Positions 45,825 to 54,686 of a stretch of DNA of 64,000 nt are shown in pieces. Each line of letters opens with the position of its first letter. Position 1 is the stretch's first letter. Where the stretch lies: the NCBI GenBank assembly GCA_039105265.1, contig JAPFFF010000023.1:1054001-1118000 (forward strand), written 5' to 3'. The notes below the pieces were generated by a model. The model did no database searches and had not been told where the DNA came from. It saw nothing but the letters and a program-made list of their open reading frames with translations. The position numbers and the translations under genes were made by a program. This DNA comes from Tritrichomonas musculus (taxonomy: Eukaryota; Parabasalia; Tritrichomonadida; Tritrichomonadidae).

Positions 45825-46215
45825 CAAGTACCTCGAAAAAAAACAAGTACCTCGAAAAAAACAAGTACCTCGGAAAAAAACAAGTACCTCGAAAAAAAAA
45901 CAAGTACCTCGAAAAAAACAAGTACCTCGAAAAAAAAAAACAAGTACCTCGAAAAAAAAAACAAGTACCTCGAAAAAAAACAAGTACCTCGAAAAAAAAC
46001 AAGTAGCTAAAAAAACAAGTACCTCGAAAAAAACAAGTACCTCGAAAAAAACAAGTACCTCGAAAAAAAACAAGTACCTCGAAAAAAAAAAACAAGTACC
46101 TCGAAAAAAAAAACAAGTACCTCGAAAAAAAACAAGTAGCTAAAAAAACAAGTACCTCGAAAAAAACAAGTACCTCGAAAAAAAAAACAAGTACCTCGAA
46201 AAAAACAAGTAGTTA
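45825..46215 (+). repeat. 17- to 22-bp A-rich minisatellite, about 21 copies
   Basis: Unit ACAAGTACCTCG plus a variable A run of 6 to 11. Three copies are altered to AAGTAGCT or AGTAGTT, and these occur at intervals, suggesting a higher-order unit of about seven copies. It directly follows the first satellite and is joined through the shared GAGGAAAAA. Confidence 0.93.
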
Positions 46216-46227
46216 AAAAATTTTTAG

Positions 46228-46653
46228 TTATTCATTTTTCTTGTAGTACATTGTTATTAGCTTATTGTTTTTTTTCACTCTCTTATGAGTAAAGTGTCTC
46301 TTTGTTCCCTCGAGATGCCCGAAACCAAGTCTACTAATAGATAGTTCATGCCCAAAGAACATGTTGTATAAGTTAACAATATCTCTTGCAGGATAACAAT
46401 CTTTTTCGAGGTTGTCAAACCATTCATCGTACCTCTTTTTTTGTTTTGCTCGAAGTCGATGTGCATCATTATCAAGTGCTTGAGCATAATTTTCACACAT
46501 CGTTCTTAAATTTGATGTATCATCTTCAACTTTTAGTTGAGATATTTTTTTCGACATGTTTATATTTATTTTGTAGTCGAATGAATCACAACCTTTAGGA
46601 GGTGTTTGTTTTTGTAAAATATCTTCTATTTTATCTTCTTCTTCATTCATCAT
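46228..46653 (-). CDS. Unrecognised 141-residue protein, element B
   Basis: 141 residues with an acidic N-terminus ('MMNEEEDKIEDILQ') and a helical centre ('NLRTMCENYAQALDNDAHRL', 'KKRYDEWFDNLEK'). A basic C-terminus follows ('KRHFTHKRVKKNNKLITMYY'). A shorter start at 'MSKKISQLKVEDD' is possible. No homologue is visible in A. It lies between the satellites and the 429-residue-type gene. The acidic-to-basic layout might fit a nucleic-acid-associated accessory protein, but this is weak. Confidence 0.45.
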   Translation of the reverse strand: MMNEEEDKIEDILQKQTPPKGCDSFDYKININMSKKISQLKVEDDTSNLRTMCENYAQALDNDAHRLRAKQKKRYDEWFDNLEKDCYPARDIVNLYNMFFGHELSISRLGFGHLEGTKRHFTHKRVKKNNKLITMYYKKNE

Positions 46654-46845
46654 TAATAAAATAATAGTGATATTAATAAATATATTTTTTTAAAATTTCA
46701 ATATATTTTATTTTTTTTTAATTCAATTTTTGAATTTTTATAGTGTATTTAACTTTTTCAAAGAAAAATATCCACCTTCGAGTTTTTCTACGAAATTTAA
46801 AATTTAGTGATATCAACTAGAAAATTAATCATTTTTATACTTGTA

Positions 46846-48096
46846 ATGTCCTTCCAGTATAGCTCAGATAGCGATGTTAGTCTATTTGACTCGCTCGAGC
46901 CAGCGAGTCAACATGCTCCACCCGCAGACGATTGGTTCAAGAACATGACACCAGAACAACTTGAATCAATGAAGCAGTACATCATGAAGCAACAAGAAGA
47001 AGAAGAAGCAAGAAGGAAGAAGCAACAAGAAGAAGAAGAAGCAAGAAGGAAGAAGCAGCAAGAAGAAGAAGAAGAAGCAAGAAGGAAGAAGCAGCAACAA
47101 GAAGAAGAAGAAAGGAAGAAGCAGCAGTACGTGCCATTTTCGAGTAAAGTATTTCCACCACCTCGATATAATCCACTCCTTCCTCCTCCACCAAATACAT
47201 TACCAAAAATACCACCACCACCTCCAAGACTTGGTCCTATATCCAGACCATCTGGATTTATAGAACCGCAGAAGACAAGTACCAATCCGAAGGAAGAAAC
47301 AAAAATCGAAGATGTTGTTGAAGAACCATCACCAGCTCGCAAAGAACCATACAAGCCACCGAAAAGTGTTCATGAAATGAAATCCAATAGTGATTATAAG
47401 GAGGATAATGTTCGTCCATTCGACTTTCGAGATGAAATGGAACGAATAATAGAAGAAAATGAAAACTTGAAAGACCGATTAACGAAGTTGGAGGAGAAAA
47501 TGACTGGTGTAGAATTTCACATTGAAGACATCAATCACAATGCTGAAGAACTCAGGAAAGACATTGATAATAGCGACGAATACGCACTCGAGCTGATGAA
47601 ATTAGAACTTGCTCCAAAAAAGGTGGCGAAGTACATTAACAAAATTCACGACCTCAAGAAGGACGTGGCGAATCTAAAAAATGCAAGAACAAGTGGTCCT
47701 CCAGCAACTGATTCATTTGCAGAGAAGTATGTAAGAACTCAATTGATGGACAACGAACTAGACCATCTTCGATACATGTTTGACACCATTCCCCAGACTT
47801 CAACAGCTGAACAAACATCATTGTTCAAGACATATGGATGGAAGTTGTCCAATTGCATTTATCGACTCATGCCTTACTTATCACAAGAAGAGAAAGAGAA
47901 GTTGGACAATTCATGCAACTTCGTTAAAAAAGACAAGAGGCAATCACCGAAACAAGTGATGAAGAGCATCAAAGCCTTCAATGAAGGTATGATAAAGAAC
48001 CAATATCAACAAAACTCTGATATGAAGTCGAAAGGAAATGAATTCCAATATAATTTTCCACATCTAGATGATGATGATAATGGATATCCTCAATAA
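46846..48096 (+). CDS. Coiled-coil, Pro-rich protein before polymerase B
   Basis: About 416 residues; I chose the start at 46846 (MSFQYSSDSDV) because the upstream ATG adds only a hydrophobic AT-rich lead. Layout: acidic N-terminus; a charged repeat 'QQEEEEARRKK' in about four copies near 58-95; a Pro-rich part ('RYNPLLPPPPNTLPKIPPPP'); a Lys/Glu coil 'ENENLKDRLTKLEEKM'; and a folded helical C-terminal domain ('YVRTQLMDNELDHLRYMFD'). No family is recognised. It sits just upstream of polymerase B on the same strand, where a terminal protein or other replication partner might be expected, but nothing in the sequence proves that. Confidence 0.5.
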   Translation: MSFQYSSDSDVSLFDSLEPASQHAPPADDWFKNMTPEQLESMKQYIMKQQEEEEARRKKQQEEEEARRKKQQEEEEEARRKKQQQEEEERKKQQYVPFSSKVFPPPRYNPLLPPPPNTLPKIPPPPPRLGPISRPSGFIEPQKTSTNPKEETKIEDVVEEPSPARKEPYKPPKSVHEMKSNSDYKEDNVRPFDFRDEMERIIEENENLKDRLTKLEEKMTGVEFHIEDINHNAEELRKDIDNSDEYALELMKLELAPKKVAKYINKIHDLKKDVANLKNARTSGPPATDSFAEKYVRTQLMDNELDHLRYMFDTIPQTSTAEQTSLFKTYGWKLSNCIYRLMPYLSQEEKEKLDNSCNFVKKDKRQSPKQVMKSIKAFNEGMIKNQYQQNSDMKSKGNEFQYNFPHLDDDDNGYPQ

Positions 48097-48164
48097 ACAA
48101 TTAATTTTTTAACTTTTTTCTTTTGTTTTTATTTTTATCGTTTCACTTTTATTTTGTGTTAAAC

Positions 48165-51100
48165 ATGAACAAGGACATTGAAGATGATTTTTTAGATGCT
48201 ATTGGAGATGTCTATGCTGATACCAAATCACAGTTTCGTCGTGAATATAATCGACGTGCTAAACAATATAAAAAGAACGACAAGTTTAAAGAAGAAATGA
48301 GGAAGCTCATGATTCCTGCAGGACAAGGTATTGGTTTTGCAACAGACATCAACCAAGATGAAGATAAGAGGTATGCGTTTACTGAAACACTTAGACAGAT
48401 TTATAAAATGAAACATGCTGGAAGACCTATTGTAAAAGCAATAGCACTTGATGGAACTCACAAGTACTTCACACTCAGTGATAAGCACAACATCGAAAGT
48501 ACACTCGGACATATAACAGGAGAACTTGATTTAAGTGAAGACCAATCAGATACAAATCCATACATCTCAAACATGTTCATTCCTGTTCGATATGAGGTAC
48601 AATTTATTGACATGAATAAAACAAATGATGGTGTTCATTTTCGAACCAAGATGCAAGATATGGATACTCATGAAATCTATGATGATGAAGTCGAAATTGA
48701 TGAAGACTATCGAAATACACCAGAAGGAAGTTTTTTTCCATACATCAATCGTTCTCCAATAGACCTATCAGCATACCAAATCTTTCATGAAGTAAGGAAA
48801 GAGAACTACAGAGATAATTGTTTTGTATATGCTTGTATACAATCAGGTGTGTTCACTGATGATGAAATAGATGACCTACGATTTTTTGTTCAAACAAGAA
48901 CCATACCTAATAACAAGATAATTGATGTTGCTCAAAAGTTCAAGTGCAATTTTAGCATCATTAGAGTTGTTGAACAACCTGATAAATACAAGTATGAAAC
49001 AAGAATCAACACCAAAAAGAAAAAATGGTCTGTTGATTATAAAAGAGAAGTTAACCTGATATTGTTCAAAGACCATTATATGCTCAACAGGAAAATACCT
49101 TGTACATTATTCTACCTTCAACACTATGAAGAACTTGATAAAACATTTGCACATATTCCTTTTGAAAAAAGATGTAAGATATATAAATTACGAAATGAAA
49201 AAAGTATAAAAGAATATAATTATGAAGGAATCAAACCAATAACCTTTTTCCAAAAGATGTTTGAACTACATCTATTCGAAGAAATAAAAGCATGTGAATT
49301 GGATATCATCAACACAACTGAATATGACCATGTGAAAGATTATACAAGTCTCGAATATAATGCAGAACAATGTACAAGACTCATTGATAATAACAAGAAG
49401 AAACAAAATACATGGTCAAGGATTTATTATAGCGACTTCGAAACAAACTCTACAGTCAGTCCACATATACCATATCTCAATTGTACTATCTTTCGAGATG
49501 GTGCCAACATACATAAAATATCTATTCAAGGTGAAGATTGTGGACAGAAGCTCTTGAATTATTTATGGAGTGGTTCATTAACATATTTTCACAACCTCAA
49601 GTATGATGCATGCTTTTTCATTAACACACCTGGATGGGATACACAGATAACAGAACGAAGTGGTACTGTACTTCAAATCATCATGACATTATTCGAAGAA
49701 GGTACAAGGAAAGTCAAAAAAAGATTAACATTCAGGAACTCATACAGTATAATACCACAAGCATTAAGTAAATTTGCTACAATGTTCAACCTCAATGTTC
49801 ACAAGGAAGTCATGGCATATAAGCTATATACACAAGAGAACATACAAAGAAGAATTGTTGATGCTACTGAGTTCCAACAGCAATACATCGATGAAAACCA
49901 AGACAAGTTATCGAAAGAACAACTTGATGCAAACTGCAAGCAGATTATCGAAAATGCAAAAATAGCAAATTGTTATAATGATGGCAAAATCGACATCATT
50001 AAATATGCCATCTTCTATTGTTTCAAGGATTGTATTGTTTTGATGAAGGGAATGGAAAAATTTAATAGAGACCTCGGAGAAGTCTTTAAAGAAACAAAGA
50101 CAGATATGTATGGTGTTCATGATTTTATATCTATCAGTGCTATTGGATATTGCTTTGCAAAAAAATATGGTTGTTTTGATGGATGTTATGAATTATCAGG
50201 TAAGTGTCAAGACTTCATTCAACGATGTGTTTCAGGTGGACGAACAATGACAGCAGGTAATGAAAAGCAATACATCGAAGGAAGGATACAAGACTTTGAT
50301 GCAGTTAGCTTATATCCATCTGCAATGTATGTCATGGATGGTATACCAAAAGGAAGACCTAAAGTAATACCACAAGGTACTACCCATGAACAACTTATGC
50401 AATATGATACATTCTTTATCGAAGTCAACATCAAGAAACTCGAATGTAAATCAAAAGAGCCATATAAATTTGGACAAGTATTTACAAGGAATGAAGCAGG
50501 TAGTAAAATATTCGGCAATTTCCTTGTTGACCATTATTATATCGATAAAGTAGGTCTTATGGACTTGTTCGAATTTTATGATGTTGAATATGAGTTAATA
50601 CGTGGCTATTACTTTGATGAAGGATTTAACAAGAAAATCAATGAGTTCATTGAGAAGCTCTTTAATCTCAGGGCAAGTTATAAAAAGCAAAAGAACCCTC
50701 TTGAACAAACAATAAAGCTCCTCCTCAACTCCATATATGGCAAGTCAATATTAAAAGCAACTAAGACTGAAACAAAGACAGTACCAAAAAGCCAACTATA
50801 CAAGTATCTCTGGCGGAACTACAACTTTGTCAAGGAGGTTGTTGAAGATGTTAATATTGATAAGTGCTATGTCAAGAAGTTGAAACCAATTAATGACCAT
50901 TTCAACCTACCTCAATTTGGTGCAAGCGTTCTCTCTTGGAGTAAGCACTTAATGAACAGGGTTATGGCTACAGCTGAACAAGCAGGTATACCTATCTACT
51001 ACCAAGACACAGATTCTTGTCACGTTATGGAAAATGACGTGCCAAAGATAGCTGACTTATTCCAGTTCAAGTATCATCAACCTCTTATTGGTAAAAATAT

Positions 51101-51437
51101 GTGTCAGTTCCATAATGACTTCGATGAGTTCGAAGGTAGTCAAGGGGAAATACACTCAAGAAAACTCATTGCACTTGGTAAAAAGAGCTACCTCGATATC
51201 TTGGTTGATGAACAAGGAAATGAAGGATACCATATTAGACTTAAAGGAATTCCAAAACAAGTTATTCTCAACAAGTGCAAAAGGATGGGTATCTCAGTTG
51301 AAGAACTTTTTGAAAGGATGTACAAAGGAGAAAGCATGACATTTGATTTGTTGGATGGTTCGAATGCATTCAGGAAGTCAAAGACATTTCAACAAACCAA
51401 CTTACCTAAATTTGCACGTACTCTTAGGTTTACGTAG
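48165..51437 (+). CDS. polB: Protein-primed DNA polymerase B, element B
   Basis: About 1090 residues; the start at 48165 (MNKDIEDDFLD) fits the A copy better than the upstream ATG. Motifs: 'DNCFVYACIQSGVF' near 218 and 'DHYM' near 302 (OTU-like domain); 'YSDFETN' near 423; 'FHNLKYDACF'; motif A 'DFDAVSLYPSAM' near 711; motif B 'LLLNSIYGKS' near 852; motif C 'YYQDTDS' near 945. The same strand as the capsid genes, in contrast to A. The 3' end overlaps the convergent conserved beta-rich gene by 8 bp. It looks whole. Confidence 0.95.
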   Translation: MNKDIEDDFLDAIGDVYADTKSQFRREYNRRAKQYKKNDKFKEEMRKLMIPAGQGIGFATDINQDEDKRYAFTETLRQIYKMKHAGRPIVKAIALDGTHKYFTLSDKHNIESTLGHITGELDLSEDQSDTNPYISNMFIPVRYEVQFIDMNKTNDGVHFRTKMQDMDTHEIYDDEVEIDEDYRNTPEGSFFPYINRSPIDLSAYQIFHEVRKENYRDNCFVYACIQSGVFTDDEIDDLRFFVQTRTIPNNKIIDVAQKFKCNFSIIRVVEQPDKYKYETRINTKKKKWSVDYKREVNLILFKDHYMLNRKIPCTLFYLQHYEELDKTFAHIPFEKRCKIYKLRNEKSIKEYNYEGIKPITFFQKMFELHLFEEIKACELDIINTTEYDHVKDYTSLEYNAEQCTRLIDNNKKKQNTWSRIYYSDFETNSTVSPHIPYLNCTIFRDGANIHKISIQGEDCGQKLLNYLWSGSLTYFHNLKYDACFFINTPGWDTQITERSGTVLQIIMTLFEEGTRKVKKRLTFRNSYSIIPQALSKFATMFNLNVHKEVMAYKLYTQENIQRRIVDATEFQQQYIDENQDKLSKEQLDANCKQIIENAKIANCYNDGKIDIIKYAIFYCFKDCIVLMKGMEKFNRDLGEVFKETKTDMYGVHDFISISAIGYCFAKKYGCFDGCYELSGKCQDFIQRCVSGGRTMTAGNEKQYIEGRIQDFDAVSLYPSAMYVMDGIPKGRPKVIPQGTTHEQLMQYDTFFIEVNIKKLECKSKEPYKFGQVFTRNEAGSKIFGNFLVDHYYIDKVGLMDLFEFYDVEYELIRGYYFDEGFNKKINEFIEKLFNLRASYKKQKNPLEQTIKLLLNSIYGKSILKATKTETKTVPKSQLYKYLWRNYNFVKEVVEDVNIDKCYVKKLKPINDHFNLPQFGASVLSWSKHLMNRVMATAEQAGIPIYYQDTDSCHVMENDVPKIADLFQFKYHQPLIGKNMCQFHNDFDEFEGSQGEIHSRKLIALGKKSYLDILVDEQGNEGYHIRLKGIPKQVILNKCKRMGISVEELFERMYKGESMTFDLLDGSNAFRKSKTFQQTNLPKFARTLRFT

Positions 51438-52141
51438 ATGGTTTAATTTTGATAGTTATGAACAAAGGACTTTTTAACAATATCGGCTGGTATTGGAAAT
51501 CTACTAAACTTAATTCTAAAAATTTTAATGAATCTGTATATGTTTTTATTTTTAATGGTTTACTTTCAGTTTCGAAATCATATATAAGTGGTTTATTATC
51601 TAAGGTGAAGGTATTTATACTACCAATAACTGATGGTGTATATTGTTGTTCACCTATATTGGAGTATATGGCATTACCTTGTAATGATACTAAATACAAC
51701 TTAGTATGATTTAATATTGGTATATCTTTAACAGTATATGTTGTATTTGCTGGTATCTCAATAGGCAATGGAGTATTATACAAACCAGTTAATAATGCGG
51801 CTCGATGAGTTAAAGACGTAATGGTAGTCTTCATTGTGGTTTTTAATTGAAATGTTCTTGTTTCTTGTTTATACTCCCATTGAAACCAAGACATTAAATT
51901 TAATACCGATTGTAATTCTTTGATAGTATAGGAAAATTTAGGAGTTCGAAAATAGGCTTTAATAGGTATTGAATCACTTGACATCTCAATATAATCATCT
52001 TCATTGGTTAACAGAATATTACTCAAGGTGCTTAATTGAAGATACATAATACTTGACATATTTACACTTCCAAGGTATATCTAAATTAACTGATACCTTA
52101 TTATATTCATCTGCATTTGTACTTTGTACTGATACTAACAT
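51430..52141 (-). pseudogene. Conserved beta-rich protein, element B copy
   Basis: Homologue of the 243-residue protein of A (7066-7797) with 'LYLVSLQGNAIYSNIGEQQY', 'TPSVIGSINTF' and the C-terminal 'DSLKFLELSLVDFQYQPILL'. The copy looks broken, with about one break; a 209-residue frame remains open (to 52059). Its start lies 17 bp from the divergent surface-protein start, the same arrangement as in A. Confidence 0.6.
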
Positions 52142-52158
52142 TTTATTATATCCAAAAA

Positions 52159-54525
52159 ATGTCAATTAAACTTTATTCTTTGCAATCAAATGAAGCAGAG
52201 AAGCTCAAAGACAAGGATGTTGAGATAAGTGTTAATGATGAAGGTAATATTGATATTATAAGAAATGAGGACCCAGATGATTATCCAACATTTAGCTGTT
52301 TATACAATAAAGCAGAAATAGATAAAAAGATAGTTGGTGATTATTTAGATAAGCAAGGAGGATTAGATGGATTTTGTAACCTTAATATTATGGCAGGACA
52401 AGGTATTACTACATGGAACCCAGATGGTACATTAAAAGAGATGAACTATGCAGCATCATTAAAGATGCTATATGAACGTATTTCAACAAGTACTACTAAT
52501 TTACAGACATACTTGAATAAAATGAAGACGGATATAATTGATGTTATGGGTGCATCAGTAGTAGCACCTGATGCGAAATTAACAATTTTCGTTAATGAGG
52601 TTAAAGAGCAAACTCTTGATGTTAGTACATACAACAAATTAATAGCAGCATTAAATAATAATTATGATGGTTTGAAAAATGTTGTTGACTATATATTTGA
52701 TACTATGGATAAAATAGATGGATTTAATGTAGAAGAATTTCTAGGTACTGAACTCATTGATACATCATATACAGACATAGCAACAATTATCAAAAGAATC
52801 GGCGATGGATATTTTGAACAAGACCAAGTGCCAATAAAGACATATAAACAATTTACTAAACAATTCGAAAAATTAGCATTATGTTTAATTGAAATCTTAA
52901 TTGTTGAGAAAAAACTAAACCTATCATGCTGGAAAGAAGAAACAAAAATAATACATCATCCTGGAGAACTAGATGAAACGAGTACAGGTCCTTGGGATGA
53001 AACCGTAATAACATATCAGCTTGAAGATAAGCATGTAGATACCTTCACAGACTTAATAACACAGTTAAATGCAAGCAATGATAATCTTAAGAAATGGTTG
53101 ACAAAATTAGAAAATACTAAAACAACAGGTATCGATTTTACCCAATTAGATAATCTCTCGGTCATAGAAGAAAAAACAGATGAGGAAACAAAAACAACCT
53201 CTTATGAAGTTAAACAAAAGCCTCTAACAAGCTTAAATAATATTATCTCTAATATCAGTCTAAATAATAATAACATATCTAAATGGATTAACAAAACAGC
53301 AATAGATTTTTCAGCAATAGAACCTATTAAAGTTGTTGAAAAAGAAACAAACACAACTACGAATGAAACCATATATGACATTAAGCCTAAGAAGATAAAC
53401 ACTTTTAAAGAATTTGTTGAGCAAACAAACACGACAAATGACAATATCAATGAATTATTAAATCAACTCAATAGTGATACTATCGTATACACTGACCTAT
53501 TAGAAGCATTTGGTACAACACCATATATATGCCTAATTAATGAAACAACTAATGAACCAGAAATAAGACCTGTTAAAATAGAGATAGTAGAGGAATCACC
53601 AGAGCCTTCACCAGACCCTACACCAGAACCAGAACCTAATCCACCACCTGCTGCTGACCAAATTCAAATTATTGGAGATGGTAGTGACACCTTCTATTTT
53701 CCATCTGGTGATGAATTGTCTGAGGCATTTGAAAAAATAAAGAGTACTATAAAGTCACGTATCAAACCTAAGGAACCAGTACATGTAACAGTGAAAAAAA
53801 TAATAACATTAGGTAAACAAACATCAGCAATACTACAAAAACTGCTAGTGAATATTATTGGAACGATGGTTGTAATAAATGTTGCACCTTTCATTTTATC
53901 TTATCATGTAATAGATTATGCGTTAACTAATACATTAAAGGTTATATATAATGTCATCTACTTTTTATGGAATAGTGAAATACCATATTTATTATTTAAG
54001 GGGTATAATGGTACAAAAGAGGTTATTGTTAAGATAATAAACTATGAAAAGAATAAAGGTGATTATATTGGTAAGATAGACCATAATATTGATGAACTTG
54101 TTGACCGATTTAGTGAACTATTACCATCGAGCGAAACAGTTGATGCATTAAAGAGCAAAGGATATGAAATATATGAAGTAGCATATACCTCTTTTCCAAT
54201 ATTTTGGTCTAATGTATGGAGTAAGATGAAAACGATATTTACTACAATATGGCAAGGAGTTAAAAAGTTTGGCATAAATACCTTTTTATTCTTTACAGGT
54301 GAGGACAGTGATGGAAAAGGAACATTTTGGGAAAATTGTCCTCATATGGTGAGGATTACAATAATAGCTTTCATCATGGGTGCAGCCTTGGTTACTATTG
54401 GAGTTCTTGCAGTTGAGTATGTTATTTTCCCGATTTTTAGTCTATTCTTTGATGGATTAGATTGGATAGTAGTGTATAGAGAGCACTTAGAGGGGGCAGA
54501 AGCACGAACTACTGATTTGATATAA
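52159..54525 (+). CDS. Membrane-anchored surface-type protein, element B
   Basis: About 788 residues from the start at 52159 (MSIKLYSLQSNEAEK). It corresponds to the first 600-700 residues of the giant protein of A: 'CLYNKAEIDKKIVGDYLDK', 'MAGQGITTWNPDGTL', repeated 'NNNISKWIN'-like units, a Pro/Glu linker 'EPSPDPTPEPEPNPPP' near 489, and a final strong transmembrane segment near 735-765 ('IIAFIMGAALVTIGVLAV'). The outer part seen in A beyond the membrane segment is not represented; element D begins soon after. The copy is therefore partial in comparison with A. Confidence 0.6.
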   Translation: MSIKLYSLQSNEAEKLKDKDVEISVNDEGNIDIIRNEDPDDYPTFSCLYNKAEIDKKIVGDYLDKQGGLDGFCNLNIMAGQGITTWNPDGTLKEMNYAASLKMLYERISTSTTNLQTYLNKMKTDIIDVMGASVVAPDAKLTIFVNEVKEQTLDVSTYNKLIAALNNNYDGLKNVVDYIFDTMDKIDGFNVEEFLGTELIDTSYTDIATIIKRIGDGYFEQDQVPIKTYKQFTKQFEKLALCLIEILIVEKKLNLSCWKEETKIIHHPGELDETSTGPWDETVITYQLEDKHVDTFTDLITQLNASNDNLKKWLTKLENTKTTGIDFTQLDNLSVIEEKTDEETKTTSYEVKQKPLTSLNNIISNISLNNNNISKWINKTAIDFSAIEPIKVVEKETNTTTNETIYDIKPKKINTFKEFVEQTNTTNDNINELLNQLNSDTIVYTDLLEAFGTTPYICLINETTNEPEIRPVKIEIVEESPEPSPDPTPEPEPNPPPAADQIQIIGDGSDTFYFPSGDELSEAFEKIKSTIKSRIKPKEPVHVTVKKIITLGKQTSAILQKLLVNIIGTMVVINVAPFILSYHVIDYALTNTLKVIYNVIYFLWNSEIPYLLFKGYNGTKEVIVKIINYEKNKGDYIGKIDHNIDELVDRFSELLPSSETVDALKSKGYEIYEVAYTSFPIFWSNVWSKMKTIFTTIWQGVKKFGINTFLFFTGEDSDGKGTFWENCPHMVRITIIAFIMGAALVTIGVLAVEYVIFPIFSLFFDGLDWIVVYREHLEGAEARTTDLI

Positions 54526-54686
54526 TATCATTGAGATTCATATGTTGTACTCAATGTTGTTTATCACATTCTCTTCAATACGCACAAACTACTTATTCAT
54601 TTCTTTCAGTCCATCATGTCATCATTCAAGTGATAATTATTTTTTATTTTTTTCACTCCATGAATTAATTTTTTATTTCCACCCAA
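54526..54686. other. Border between elements B and D
   Basis: 161 bp without a gene. It is less AT-rich at its left, then contains the T-rich run ahead of the D polymerase start. I found no terminal repeat, so how D came to lie next to B cannot be decided. Confidence 0.4.

Larger units (their letters stand above)
37690..54525. mobile_element. Polinton/Maverick element B
   Basis: Gene order: protease, minor capsid candidate, integrase, packaging ATPase, amphipathic protein, MSKHL protein, major capsid, two conserved small proteins, bZIP-like protein, satellites, coiled-coil protein, polymerase B and surface protein. It is the mirror image of element A with the same small conserved genes, but polymerase B is inverted in relation to the capsid genes. 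Both ends are cut by other elements (C and D). Most genes are open; about one break is apparent, besides the partial end genes. Middle-aged to young. Confidence 0.9.

Noticed and set aside
45795-46143. Lys/Thr/Ser-rich open frames on both strands
   Set aside because: They only translate the minisatellites and shift with the variable A runs, so they are not credible genes.
45482-46215. CRISPR-like array
   Set aside because: Units are adjacent without unique spacers, and the context is a eukaryotic virus-like element; these are minisatellites.
46908-47354. Ser/Gly-rich minus-strand frame
   Set aside because: Antisense shadow of the Glu/Arg and Pro repeats of the coiled-coil gene at 46846-48096.
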